DNA from: Domibacillus epiphyticus | Lineage (GTDB): Bacteria; Bacillota; Bacilli; Bacillales; Domibacillaceae | Direction: 5' to 3' | Assembly: GCF_001975785.1 (NCBI RefSeq) | Contig: NZ_MSFI01000019.1 | Span: 62,001 to 126,000 of the forward strand | Length of the DNA: 64,000 bases | Shown here: in pieces, positions 48,144-57,945 of the stretch | Layout: each line of letters opens with the position of its first letter | Position numbering within the stretch: the first letter of the stretch is position 1 | Made by a program: the position numbers and the translations under genes | Notes under the pieces: generated by a model | Told to the model about the DNA's origin: nothing | Database searches by the model: none | What the model saw: the letters and a program-made list of their open reading frames with translations, nothing else

Positions 48144-49976
48144 ATGACGTATCAACGAAGAATTTCTTTTTTAATCGGCCTTGATTCGGCAATCGTTTTA
48201 TTTTCAATTTACATCGGTTATTTTATTTTGCACCCATATATGAACATATACGCGCCGAGCACATTGCTTCTTAGTTCAGTGGCTCTTTTAGCAAGCCACC
48301 ACATCTTTGCGGCGATTTATAAGCTGTACCATAAAGCGTGGGAATACGCGAGTGTACGAGAATTGATTGCCATTGCTAAAGCAGTCACATTTTCAGTGGG
48401 AGCAACATCAATCGTCCAGCTGTTAACGTTTGATGATATTTATATGCGTGTATTGCTCATTACATGGATGCTTCATATTTTAATGATTGGCGGCTCGCGC
48501 TTTTCCTGGAGAATGTACAAAGAACGCTACTTATTAAAAAAACACAGTGGACTGAAGCGCACCTTAATTGTCGGTGCAGGACAAGGGGGATCAGTTGTTG
48601 CTAAACAGCTGCTGTCGAGGGAAACGGGTCTCGAACCAATTGTATTCGTTGATGATGATCCGAGAAAACTTCGCCTGCAAATTCATGGTTTAAATGTCGA
48701 AGGAAAAACAGCGGACATTCCAGCTCTAGTTGAAAAGCATGACATTGAAAATATCATTATCGCCATTCCATCTTTAAAACAGCATCAGATAAAACATATA
48801 TATGAACAATGTGCCAAAACAGAATCAAAAGTGCAGATTATGCCACTTATTGAAGACATCATGACAGGGAAGCTGGCTGTCAGTCAGCTGAGGGACGTTG
48901 CTGTAGAAGATTTGCTAGGACGTGAACCAATTGATCTTGATCTTGATTCCATCTCTGAAACAATCACAGGACGTACTGTACTAGTTACAGGAGCAGGTGG
49001 ATCGATTGGTTCCGAGATTTGCCGACAGATCAGTGCATTTCAGCCAAAAACAATAATTCTTGTTGGACATGGTGAAAACAGTATTTATCAGATTGATATG
49101 GAAATGCGAAACCGGCATCAAGGTTTAATTGAGATTATTCCCGTTATTGCAGACGTTCAAGACCGGGCAAGGATGTTTTCCATAATGGATAAACACCGCC
49201 CGGACGTTGTCTATCATGCTGCGGCCCATAAACATGTTCCATTAATGGAATACAACCCGAAAGAAGCAGTCAAAAATAATATTTTCGGTACAAAAAACAC
49301 CGCTGAAGCTTCAGCAGCCTCTGGTGTAAAACGGTTTGTACTTGTATCGACTGATAAAGCGGTCAACCCAACCAATATTATGGGAGCCACAAAGCGCGTT
49401 GCTGAAATGGTCATCCAGCAGCTGGATCGTGAATCGAATACAACCTTCACAGCGGTACGATTCGGCAACGTACTTGGCTCACGCGGCTCGGTTATCCCGC
49501 TTTTCAAAAAGCAGATTGAAGCAGGCGGTCCAGTTACGGTAACTCACAAAGACATGACGCGATACTTTATGACGATTCCGGAAGCATCCCGGCTTGTAAT
49601 CCAGTCCAGCACACTGGCAAGAGGCGGTGAGATCTTTGTCTTAGACATGGGCGAACCGGTTAAAATTGTAGATCTCGCTCGAAACTTGATTCATCTCTCC
49701 GGTTACACCGAAGATGAAATCGAAATCAAATTTTCCGGATTGCGCCCCGGTGAGAAAATGTATGAAGAGCTTTTAAACAAAAATGAAATACATCCAGAAC
49801 AAATATTTCCAAAAATTCACATCGGAAAAGCGGGTGTCGTTGAGGGGGAAATTCTTTGGAAATTTGTGGATAGTCTTTTGGAAAAGGAAATACCGGTAAT
49901 GAAAGGGCAATTGATTGAAATCGCCAATACAAAAGAAAATCTAAAAGCAGTTATGAAGCAGTCGATCAGTTCTTAA
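48144..49976 (+). CDS. Membrane nucleotide-sugar 4,6-dehydratase, EpsC/PglF type
   Basis: A 610-residue protein: four N-terminal membrane helices (about 8-115), a first Rossmann domain (TLIVGAGQGGSVVAKQLL), and the dehydratase domain (about 270-560) with TGAGGSIGSEICRQI, YHAAAHKHVPLME and TDKAVNPTNIMGATKRVAEM. The last motif replaces the YxxxK of common SDRs by the pattern of PglF-type UDP-GlcNAc 4,6-dehydratases. It would start the bacillosamine route. The open frame continues upstream through the leader terminator, but AGAGGTG points to ATG 48144. Confidence 0.9.
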   Translation: MTYQRRISFLIGLDSAIVLFSIYIGYFILHPYMNIYAPSTLLLSSVALLASHHIFAAIYKLYHKAWEYASVRELIAIAKAVTFSVGATSIVQLLTFDDIYMRVLLITWMLHILMIGGSRFSWRMYKERYLLKKHSGLKRTLIVGAGQGGSVVAKQLLSRETGLEPIVFVDDDPRKLRLQIHGLNVEGKTADIPALVEKHDIENIIIAIPSLKQHQIKHIYEQCAKTESKVQIMPLIEDIMTGKLAVSQLRDVAVEDLLGREPIDLDLDSISETITGRTVLVTGAGGSIGSEICRQISAFQPKTIILVGHGENSIYQIDMEMRNRHQGLIEIIPVIADVQDRARMFSIMDKHRPDVVYHAAAHKHVPLMEYNPKEAVKNNIFGTKNTAEASAASGVKRFVLVSTDKAVNPTNIMGATKRVAEMVIQQLDRESNTTFTAVRFGNVLGSRGSVIPLFKKQIEAGGPVTVTHKDMTRYFMTIPEASRLVIQSSTLARGGEIFVLDMGEPVKIVDLARNLIHLSGYTEDEIEIKFSGLRPGEKMYEELLNKNEIHPEQIFPKIHIGKAGVVEGEILWKFVDSLLEKEIPVMKGQLIEIANTKENLKAVMKQSISS

Positions 49977-49995
49977 AGAAAGAAGGAAAATAAAA

Positions 49996-51024
49996 ATGAA
50001 TTTTGCCATCGTAGGCTGTGGGTTTATAGCGAAGAAGCATGCAACAGCGATTGAAAATATTGAAGGTGCAAAACTTGCCGCTGTGTGCGATAAAATAGAA
50101 GCAGCTATGGCACCATATGTAGATGAATATGGTGCCATAGCTTACACAGAACTTACAGACTTGTTACAAGATGATTCAATTGATATTGTCTGCATTTGCA
50201 CACCGAGCGGACTGCATGCAGCTATTGCTGAACAGGTAGCAGCGGCCAACAAACATATTGTACTGGAAAAACCAATTGCGATGACAATAGAAGAAACAAA
50301 CCGAATTATTACAGCGGCAGAAACGAATAGCGTGAAGCTGGCTGTTGTTCATCCCAACCGTTTCCGTCCGGTCGTTCAAGAGCTTCGTAATATACTGGAT
50401 AGTGGGGCACTCGGGAAAATTAGTCACGCAAACTGCATTGTTAACTGGAACCGCGGTCAGGAATATTACGATCAGGCACCGTGGCGTGGTACGAAACAGC
50501 ACGATGGCGGTGTGTTAATGAATCAAGCGATCCATAACCTTGATCTTCTCCTTTTGTTTATGGGAGACGCGCAAGAAGTGTTCAGTATGGAAGCAACCAG
50601 ATTACGAGACATCGAAGCAGAAGATGTGTCTACTGGCGTCATACGCTTTGAATCAGGTGCACTTGCAAACGTTCAGGCATCCACGACTGTTTACCCGAAA
50701 AACTATGAAGAATCGATTACGATTTTTGGTGAAAAAGGAACGGTAAAAATCGGTGGCTCAAATGCACTTTTCTTCGAGCATTTGCAGATAGAAGGAATGA
50801 GCGAAGAAGAAACCGTTATATTAAAAGAAAAAGTAATAGCAGATCCTTGGGGAACACCGGGGCATCAACAAATCATTCGAGACATGATCGAAGCGATTAA
50901 GCTAAATAGAAAACCGGCTGTAACAGGATACGATGGAAAAAAATCTCTCGAGCTAGTTCTCGCATTCTATGAATCTGCAGAACAAAATAAATCGATTCGT
51001 TTAGATAAAGGAGCAACAGTATGA
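49996..51024 (+). CDS. Gfo/Idh/MocA oxidoreductase, WlbA/WbpB type
   Basis: A 342-residue NAD-dependent enzyme: Rossmann motif FAIVGCGFIAKKHATAIENI, the catalytic lysine motif LEKPIAMT, and DQAPWRGTKQHDGGVLMNQAIHNLDLLL, as in UDP-GlcNAcA 3-dehydrogenases. It would oxidise C3 of UDP-N-acetylglucosaminuronic acid made by the next gene. Its stop overlaps that gene (ATGA). Codons 36-50 contain a perfect 16-bp inverted repeat (see hairpin entry). Confidence 0.85.
   Translation: MNFAIVGCGFIAKKHATAIENIEGAKLAAVCDKIEAAMAPYVDEYGAIAYTELTDLLQDDSIDIVCICTPSGLHAAIAEQVAAANKHIVLEKPIAMTIEETNRIITAAETNSVKLAVVHPNRFRPVVQELRNILDSGALGKISHANCIVNWNRGQEYYDQAPWRGTKQHDGGVLMNQAIHNLDLLLLFMGDAQEVFSMEATRLRDIEAEDVSTGVIRFESGALANVQASTTVYPKNYEESITIFGEKGTVKIGGSNALFFEHLQIEGMSEEETVILKEKVIADPWGTPGHQQIIRDMIEAIKLNRKPAVTGYDGKKSLELVLAFYESAEQNKSIRLDKGATV
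50103..50142 (+). repeat. Perfect 16-bp inverted repeat inside the wlbA-type gene
   Basis: AGCTATGGCACCATAT (50103-50118) and its exact complement ATATGGTGCCATAGCT (50127-50142) with an eight-base loop. It encodes AMAPYVDEYGAIA, so the protein is intact. Confidence 0.9.
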
Positions 51025-52346
51025 CAATGGAAGTGAAATTAAACAGTCTTGCTGAAGAACTCATTCAAAAACTTGAAAAGAAAACAGCGACAATTGGTGT
51101 TGTCGGTCTCGGCTATGTAGGCCTTCCGCTTGCTGTAGAAAAAGCAAAAGCCGGTTACAACGTTATTGGATTTGATGTTCAGGAAGAGAAAGTAAATAAA
51201 GTGAACAACGGTGAAAACTACATTGGAGATGTCATTCCGGCTGATCTAGAAGAACTCGTTCAAAGCGGCAAGCTAAAAGCCACTTCTGATTATTCATTCA
51301 TTAAAGAAGTAGATGCACTGGCGATCTGTGTGCCAACACCACTTGACATTTACAAGCAGCCGAACATGAAGTATGTGGAAAGCTCTGCGAAAGCCATCGC
51401 TGAAAACTTTACTAAAGGCACTCTTGTTGTATTAGAAAGTACAACATATCCTGGCACAACAGAAGAACTTATAAAGCCAATTCTTGAAGAAGCAGGACTT
51501 ACCTGCGGGAAAGATTTCTTTCTTGCGTATTCACCAGAGCGGGTTGATCCAGGAAACAAAGACTTCAATACGAAGAATACACCAAAGGTTGTCGGCGGTA
51601 TGACATCTGCCTGTACCAAAGTTGCGGCAACAATGTACCGCTCTGTATTAGAAGGAGACGTTCATGAAGTATCCAGCCCGGCTGTCGCCGAAATGGAAAA
51701 ACTGCTTGAAAACACATTCCGCAATATCAACATCGCCCTTGCCAATGAAATGGCGATTCTATGCAACAAAATGGGGATCGACGTCTGGGAAGTGATCGAC
51801 GCAGCAGCAACAAAGCCATACGGATTCATGCCGTTTTATCCTGGTCCAGGACTCGGCGGCCACTGCATTCCGATTGATCCGTGGTATCTCACATGGAAAG
51901 CACGTGAATACAACTACCATACAAAACTGATCGAAACAGCCGGTGAAATTAACGACAGTATGCCGGACTTTGTCGTGCAGCGATGTATGGAGATTTTGAA
52001 CGAGCAAGGGAAAGCATTAAAAGGTGCGAAGATTCTTGTGCTTGGTGTGGCATATAAAAAAGACATCGATGACTATCGTGAATCGCCTGTACTGCCTATC
52101 TTAAATAAACTTACAGAATTTGGTGCCGACTGGATTGCTGTTGATCCACATGTGAAAGAATTTAGATTAGATAATTCATTTTATGCAACGAAAGAGTTAA
52201 CTGAACAGTTACTTGAAAACGCTGATTTGACTGTTATTGCAACGAATCATAGTGGATTTAATTATGAAATGATTTCAGAATATGCAAAAGCTATTTTTGA
52301 TACGCGAAACACGACAATCAGTAATAAAGGATATAATAAATTATAA
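51021..52346 (+). CDS. UDP-N-acetylglucosamine 6-dehydrogenase, WbpA type
   Basis: A 441-residue nucleotide-sugar dehydrogenase. NAD motif IGVVGLGYVGLPLAVEKAKAGYNVIGFD, hinge ENTFRNINIALANEMAILCNKMGIDVWEVIDAAATKPYGFMPF and the catalytic cysteine in GPGLGGHCIPIDPWYL. The -ATKPYGFMPFYPGPG- stretch fits the WbpA/WbpO group that oxidises UDP-GlcNAc (or UDP-GalNAc) to the uronic acid. It works with the WlbA-, WlbC- and WlbB-type enzymes of the same operon, and is distinct from wecC at 38.2 kb. Confidence 0.88.
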   Translation: MTMEVKLNSLAEELIQKLEKKTATIGVVGLGYVGLPLAVEKAKAGYNVIGFDVQEEKVNKVNNGENYIGDVIPADLEELVQSGKLKATSDYSFIKEVDALAICVPTPLDIYKQPNMKYVESSAKAIAENFTKGTLVVLESTTYPGTTEELIKPILEEAGLTCGKDFFLAYSPERVDPGNKDFNTKNTPKVVGGMTSACTKVAATMYRSVLEGDVHEVSSPAVAEMEKLLENTFRNINIALANEMAILCNKMGIDVWEVIDAAATKPYGFMPFYPGPGLGGHCIPIDPWYLTWKAREYNYHTKLIETAGEINDSMPDFVVQRCMEILNEQGKALKGAKILVLGVAYKKDIDDYRESPVLPILNKLTEFGADWIAVDPHVKEFRLDNSFYATKELTEQLLENADLTVIATNHSGFNYEMISEYAKAIFDTRNTTISNKGYNKL

Positions 52347-52347
52347 A

Positions 52348-53598
52348 ATGGCAATAAAGGGGTTTTTAAAAAAGGCTTTTATTGGAAATGTATCTATTTT
52401 AATGTTAGGTACCTTTGTTTCACAATTGATACCCATTGCTAGTGCACCTATTTTAACTCGTTTATATACACCTGATGAATTTGGTGTGCTAGCACTTTTT
52501 TTATCTATAGGCTCTATTTTATCTGTATTTGCAAATTTTAAATTTGATGCTGCTATAATGTCTGCAAAAAATAAAAAAGAAGAATATCTTTTGAAACACC
52601 TTAGTTTAGTAACTACGTTGTTATTTTCAATCCTTCTTCTTTTGGTTACCATTTTGTTTCATGAAAGTATCGTAAATTTAGTTAAACTAGAAGATTTAAA
52701 TTATTATATTTTCATTTTACCATTATTTGTATTGTTTGTAGGTTTATTTCAATTGTATACCTATACTGCAAATAAAGAAGGTAAATATAAATCCATTGCC
52801 TATAGTAAAATAAATAAAAACCTTAGCATGACGTTAATTCAACTTATCTTTGGTTTTTTTGCAAAAGGCTCATTTGGATTAATAATAGGTACTCTTAGTG
52901 GTTTTCTATTAGGTTTATTGAATATTGTACCTAGAAAAAGAGTTCTTGAAAATAAACATAAGTATGATTTTGATACTTACAAAGAAACAATAAAAGCATA
53001 TAAAGAATTCCCTTTACTTTCAACAGGTAGTGCATTTATTGACAAACTTTCCGTGGAAATGCCGACTATTTTTCTTAGTAATTTTTATACTTCATTACAG
53101 GTGGGGTATTTTGATTTGATAAGAAGAACAATCGCCGGTCCACTATCAATTATTTCATACTCTATTTCTCAAGTTTATTTTAAGAAAGTTGTTGAATACA
53201 GAGATAGTAACCAGTCACCATTTAATTTAACTATAAAAATATTAATTGGATTGACCGCTACATCAAGCGTTGTTGCTACACTGTTCTTTTTTCAGGCTGA
53301 AAATATTTTTGCTTTTGTTTTTGGAGAAGAGTGGAGAACTGCAGGTCAATATGCAAAAATCTTAGTGTTTTCATTCTTGATTAGGTTTATTGTATCACCA
53401 TTAAGCGTTGTTTTTTTAATACCCGGGAATGTCAAATACGGTACTATTTGGCAAATAATCTATTTTCTAGCTACATTATCAGTATGTTTATTTTATTTAC
53501 CTAAAGGAATGGATATTTTTATAATAGCTTTTACTATTAATGAGGTCATACTATATCTAGCTTATCTAATAATGATATTTTATGCTCTAAGGAAATGA
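52348..53598 (+). CDS. Wzx-type polysaccharide flippase
   Basis: A 416-residue membrane protein of about 12 helices in the MOP superfamily; the N-terminus FIGNVSILMLGTFVSQLIPIASAPILTRLYTPDEFGVLALFLSI is the Wzx/polysaccharide biosynthesis signature. It flips the undecaprenyl-linked repeat. It starts one base after the previous stop with no clear ribosome site, suggesting coupling. From here the DNA becomes much richer in A+T than before. Confidence 0.85.
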   Translation: MAIKGFLKKAFIGNVSILMLGTFVSQLIPIASAPILTRLYTPDEFGVLALFLSIGSILSVFANFKFDAAIMSAKNKKEEYLLKHLSLVTTLLFSILLLLVTILFHESIVNLVKLEDLNYYIFILPLFVLFVGLFQLYTYTANKEGKYKSIAYSKINKNLSMTLIQLIFGFFAKGSFGLIIGTLSGFLLGLLNIVPRKRVLENKHKYDFDTYKETIKAYKEFPLLSTGSAFIDKLSVEMPTIFLSNFYTSLQVGYFDLIRRTIAGPLSIISYSISQVYFKKVVEYRDSNQSPFNLTIKILIGLTATSSVVATLFFFQAENIFAFVFGEEWRTAGQYAKILVFSFLIRFIVSPLSVVFLIPGNVKYGTIWQIIYFLATLSVCLFYLPKGMDIFIIAFTINEVILYLAYLIMIFYALRK

Positions 53599-53669
53599 TA
53601 TGTTATTAATCACTTTACAATATTGTTAAGGGATTAGTGTTAAATAGGGAAAGATATGGGGGATAGGGA

Positions 53670-55463
53670 ATGTGCGGGTTAGTAGGTTTTGTAGCTTTAA
53701 AAAATGAATACAATGTCGAAAATTTAAACAAAATGCTTTCTTTAATAAAACATAGAGGACCGGATTTTCAGAATACTTATAATGAAAAAAATGTCTTTCT
53801 AGGACATGCCAGACTATCGATTTTAGATTTATCTCATTTGGGTAATCAACCTATGAAATATAAAGGATATAATATTATTTTCAATGGTGAAATTTATAAT
53901 TATCTTGAAATTAGAAATCAATTAGTTGAAAAAGGTCATCGGTTCAATTCAAATACAGACACCGAAGTTATATTACACGCATACGAAGAATGGGGGAGGA
54001 AATGTCTCTCGTTTTTTAGAGGAATGTGGTCATTTGTAATTTATGATTCGGAAAAAAATGAAATCTTTGGGTCTAGGGATCGCTTTGGTATTAAACCATT
54101 TTATTTTATAAATAATAATAACATATTCGCTTTTTCCTCAGAAATAAAGCCATTGTTATCATTACCAAAGATAAAGAGCAATGTGAATTTCTCTACATTA
54201 TCGTCTTATTTAATGATCAATATAATTAATTCCGATAATGAAACATTTTTTGGAGATATCTACCAGTTGGAGCCGGGTAATTATTTTATATATGATCTCA
54301 ATTCCAAGACTATGGATATTATTAAATACTATGACTTATTAAAAGAAAGTAATAAGCACGACAGAGTGTCGTATGAGGAATTCCAAGACACTTTAGATAG
54401 ATCTTTTCAATTACATGTTAGAAGTGATGTCCCAATAGGAACATGTTTATCAGGAGGGCTAGATTCTTCAATTGTTACAGCTTCATCAACAAAATTGGTC
54501 AATAAATATCCGATAAGAGCAGTTACTGCCCAATCTGAATCCTCTAAAAACGATGAGTCTCAATTCGCTAAGATGGTTGTGGATTATCTTGGAATAGAAG
54601 GAAATAAAATAAAACCGACTTATAAAAATTTCGAAGAGGATATAGAGAAGTGTCTGTATATTCAAGAAGAGCCGGTTGGGGGCCCATCGGTGTTTATGCA
54701 ATATAGTGTAATGCAAAAAGCTAAAGATTTAAATTTAAAGGTAATGTTAGATGGTCAGGGAGGAGATGAGGCATTTCTAGGCTATGAGCGATACTATGCG
54801 TTCTATTTAAGTGGCTTGATAAAAAAGGGTCATGTCCTAAGGAGTTTAAAAGAATATTCGTTGATGACCAGAAATTCTAAATTAGATTCTATTGCATTAT
54901 TAAAATACTATTTGTATTTTAATAACTTGAATGTGAGAAAAAAACACCTATCATCACGTCATACAGATCTTAGACAAGAATATGTGGTAAAAGGTTTAAA
55001 TAAGTTAGACGATTTGGGTTACAGTAGTAACAATTTGGAATCGATGCAAATAACTGAGTTAACAAAAACAAATTTGCCTAACCTTTTGAAGAATGAAGAT
55101 AGGAACTCCATGGCTGCTTCCATTGAAGCTAGAGTACCCTTCGTTGATCACAAACTAATAGAACTAGCTTTAAAACTTCCAACAGAATCTAAAATTCAAA
55201 ATGGATATACGAAATATAGCTTGCGCAAATATATTGATAGGAAGTTACCAGATGATATTGTTTGGAGAAAAAACAAAATAGGTTTTGAAGCACCGAGTGA
55301 TTTGTGGCTAAAAGCACATAGTAAAATTATCGAAGACGAAATTAATAACTCTAAAGTTCTTAAGGAAATGTATAGTACACTTCCAAACTTAGAAACATTA
55401 TCTCTAAAAGAGTTGTGGAAACTCTATAACATATCAATATGGGAAAAGCAGTATATACGTTAA
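53670..55463 (+). CDS. AsnB-like glutamine amidotransferase
   Basis: A 597-residue protein: class II glutaminase domain with nucleophile C2 (MCGLVGFVA), R49/N72-type contacts (GHARLSILD, FNGEIYN), and the synthetase domain with the ATP loop SGGLDSS at 261-267. The usual asparagine synthetase acts on aspartate, but in O-antigen clusters relatives (WbpG type) amidate uronic sugars. Given WbpA, WlbA, WlbB and WlbC here, amidation of a diacetamido-uronic acid is plausible. AT-rich codon use. Confidence 0.85.
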   Translation: MCGLVGFVALKNEYNVENLNKMLSLIKHRGPDFQNTYNEKNVFLGHARLSILDLSHLGNQPMKYKGYNIIFNGEIYNYLEIRNQLVEKGHRFNSNTDTEVILHAYEEWGRKCLSFFRGMWSFVIYDSEKNEIFGSRDRFGIKPFYFINNNNIFAFSSEIKPLLSLPKIKSNVNFSTLSSYLMINIINSDNETFFGDIYQLEPGNYFIYDLNSKTMDIIKYYDLLKESNKHDRVSYEEFQDTLDRSFQLHVRSDVPIGTCLSGGLDSSIVTASSTKLVNKYPIRAVTAQSESSKNDESQFAKMVVDYLGIEGNKIKPTYKNFEEDIEKCLYIQEEPVGGPSVFMQYSVMQKAKDLNLKVMLDGQGGDEAFLGYERYYAFYLSGLIKKGHVLRSLKEYSLMTRNSKLDSIALLKYYLYFNNLNVRKKHLSSRHTDLRQEYVVKGLNKLDDLGYSSNNLESMQITELTKTNLPNLLKNEDRNSMAASIEARVPFVDHKLIELALKLPTESKIQNGYTKYSLRKYIDRKLPDDIVWRKNKIGFEAPSDLWLKAHSKIIEDEINNSKVLKEMYSTLPNLETLSLKELWKLYNISIWEKQYIR

Positions 55464-55518
55464 ATTTGCACTAATACGGAATGGGATTTTTTATACTATA
55501 TAAGGGGTTACAGAATTT

Positions 55519-56769
55519 GTGAAATATTTTAAATGGATAATAAGCGGTGAATTTTTATTCGCATTGTTTTTGTCTGCTGGAACTTTTAAAACGGTTATTC
55601 CTATTCACTTTATTGATATTACCTTGTTATTACTGTTAATTACGGTTTTAATTGCTATTAAAAGGATAATAACAAAAAACTTTAAGTTTTATAAAGTTTC
55701 TATTGTTCCGATTTTCGTTTTCGTGTTTCTTGTGATGATTGCAGTATGTAGTATGTATTATAGTCCAAGTGGTTTATATGCAATAGATAAGATATTAAGA
55801 CTTTCAGTTATAACTAGTTGGTGTTTTATAGGCCCCTTTTTTTTATTTAAAAATAATGATTCTATAAAAAAATTTCTCTTAGCTTTAATTTTGTTAGCAT
55901 TGGTTATGGCATTTGATATAATCACGGGGCCAACCACCAGTGGAGATTTTAAAGGTTCTTTAGGATCATCCTATCTCGTTCTAGCACAAATAAACACTAT
56001 GGGATTATTAATACTCTTAGGTATTTTTATTTTCTCTAAAAAGGAAAAAGTCATAAAAATCTTACTTATTACTTTGATGGTCATCGTTACTATACCTATA
56101 ATCCAATCAGGAGCAAGAGGACCTGTATTAATTCTTTTTGTAATTATGACTATCTTGTTTTTTTCTATGTTTAAGTTTAGAAAACAAGAAGTTTTAATTA
56201 GTAAAAAAATAGTGCCAATGGTTTTAATTTTAACAATTTTTTTATTTTCAGTATTATACCTTATACAACAAGGTTATGCGGAAACGCTATTATATAGACT
56301 TGAGGTCATTGTTAATCAAGACGGAGGGGGGGAATCTGTAAACGGGAGAACAGATAGAATATCAGTGGCTATAACGATGGCTAAGGAAAGCTTTTTACTA
56401 GGGAAAGGCATAGGAAGTTTTCCTATTTATTATAACGGACTTGATATTGATGATTATCCACATAACACTTACCTAGAATTTTTATCAGAACTAGGGATGA
56501 TAGGACTAATACTGTTTATAATTATAAATATAATATCGGTTCGAAATGGGTACAAAGATTATAAAAAAAATGGTTTAAATAATATCAATGCCCCGATATT
56601 TTTAGTATCTATTTTTTGGTTTTTTAACTCCAACATTTCAGGGAGCATAAATGGAGACAAATTCTTTTTTGCTTTTTTGGCGATATTGATTTTATTGCCG
56701 GTATTAAGTTCAATTAAGAGGCCTAAAACTGAAAGCATTTTAAAAGATGAAAATATTATAAATAGTTAA
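55519..56769 (+). CDS. Wzy-type O-antigen polymerase
   Basis: A 416-residue membrane protein of 10-11 helices with an outside loop carrying NGRTDRISVAITMAKESFLLGKGIGSFPIYYNGLDIDDYPHNTYLEFLSELGMIG, the Wzy_C signature. It likely polymerises the repeat flipped by the Wzx-type protein. The start is GTG 55519, with AAGGGG about 12 bases upstream. A+T-rich like its neighbours. Confidence 0.82.
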   Translation: MKYFKWIISGEFLFALFLSAGTFKTVIPIHFIDITLLLLLITVLIAIKRIITKNFKFYKVSIVPIFVFVFLVMIAVCSMYYSPSGLYAIDKILRLSVITSWCFIGPFFLFKNNDSIKKFLLALILLALVMAFDIITGPTTSGDFKGSLGSSYLVLAQINTMGLLILLGIFIFSKKEKVIKILLITLMVIVTIPIIQSGARGPVLILFVIMTILFFSMFKFRKQEVLISKKIVPMVLILTIFLFSVLYLIQQGYAETLLYRLEVIVNQDGGGESVNGRTDRISVAITMAKESFLLGKGIGSFPIYYNGLDIDDYPHNTYLEFLSELGMIGLILFIIINIISVRNGYKDYKKNGLNNINAPIFLVSIFWFFNSNISGSINGDKFFFAFLAILILLPVLSSIKRPKTESILKDENIINS

Positions 56770-56819
56770 CTAATCTACTCTAGTAGAGTGAATTTGAAAA
56801 CTAATTGAAAGGATAAAAC

Positions 56820-57926
56820 ATGAAAATATGTCATTTAACGTCAGTTCATTCCCATACAGATACAAGAATCTTTCTTAAAGAATGCCGTTCACTGAAAAAA
56901 GCGGGATATGAAGTGCATTTTGTGGTTCCTGGTGTACAAGATACTATAATTGACGGCGTTCAAATACATGGATTAAGAAAAGAAAAAGGCAGTCGTTTGA
57001 AAAGAATGACAAAAACGGTTAACCAAGTATTAAAAATAGGACTAGAAATAGATGCTGATGTATATCATTTTCATGATCCGGAACTTATTCCCGTTGGTCT
57101 GAAATTGAAAAAACAAGGTAAGAAGGTCATTTATGATGTACATGAAGATGTCCCAAAACAAATAATGACAAAGAATTGGCTGCCTAAGAATCTTCGTAAA
57201 GTAATTTCAAAGACTTTCGAACAATACGAAAATCGAGCTGTGAAAAAATTTGATAAAATTATCACAGCTACGCCATATATTCGTGATCGATTTTTAAAGC
57301 TTGGGTGCGCTGTACAAGATGTCAACAATTATCCATTGTTAGAAGAACTAAAAATTGAAGACGGCAAATGGGCTGAGAAAGAAAATGTTGTATGTTATGT
57401 TGGAGGAATTTCTGTTACTCGTGGAATTAATGAAATGACAATGGCTCTCACATATACAGAAAATATTTCTCTGTTATTAGCAGGGAAGTTTACGTACAAC
57501 ACAGAAAAAGAGGCAGTAAAAAGTCTAGATGGCTGGTCAAAAGTGAAAGAGCTTGGCTTTTTAAATCGTGAACAAGTAAAAGATATATATAGAAAATCGA
57601 AAGCTGGCATGGTGGTGCTGCATCCAACACTTAATTATGTAGATGCTCTGCCTGTAAAGATGTTTGAGTATATGGCAGCTGGTATTCCGGTCATAGCTTC
57701 TAATTTTCCTTTATGGAAAAGTATTATTGAAGAAAATGACTCTGGTGTATGTGTCGATCCATTAAAACCAAAAGAAATTGGACATGCCATAAATTTTCTC
57801 ATGGAAAACCCTAAGGAAGCTGAACGTATGGGCAAAAATGGTCGTATTGCAGTTGAAACTAAGTTTAACTGGGAATCGGAAAGTCAGAAATTAATCGATG
57901 TTTATGAAAACCTTTTACAGAATTAA
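56820..57926 (+). CDS. Glycosyltransferase family 4
   Basis: A 368-residue GT-B enzyme: MKICHLTSVHSHTDTRIFLKECRSLKKAGYEVHFVVPG at the N-terminus, YHFHDPELIPVGL, YDVHEDVPKQ, and a C-terminal ALPVKMFEYMAAGIPVIASNFPLWKSIIEEN in place of the classic E-x7-E. This is close to EpsD/WbnK-like transferases of surface-glycan clusters. Donor and acceptor unknown. It ends 20 bases before the aminotransferase start. Confidence 0.83.
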   Translation: MKICHLTSVHSHTDTRIFLKECRSLKKAGYEVHFVVPGVQDTIIDGVQIHGLRKEKGSRLKRMTKTVNQVLKIGLEIDADVYHFHDPELIPVGLKLKKQGKKVIYDVHEDVPKQIMTKNWLPKNLRKVISKTFEQYENRAVKKFDKIITATPYIRDRFLKLGCAVQDVNNYPLLEELKIEDGKWAEKENVVCYVGGISVTRGINEMTMALTYTENISLLLAGKFTYNTEKEAVKSLDGWSKVKELGFLNREQVKDIYRKSKAGMVVLHPTLNYVDALPVKMFEYMAAGIPVIASNFPLWKSIIEENDSGVCVDPLKPKEIGHAINFLMENPKEAERMGKNGRIAVETKFNWESESQKLIDVYENLLQN

Positions 57927-57945
57927 TATAGTTAAGGAGTTCAAT

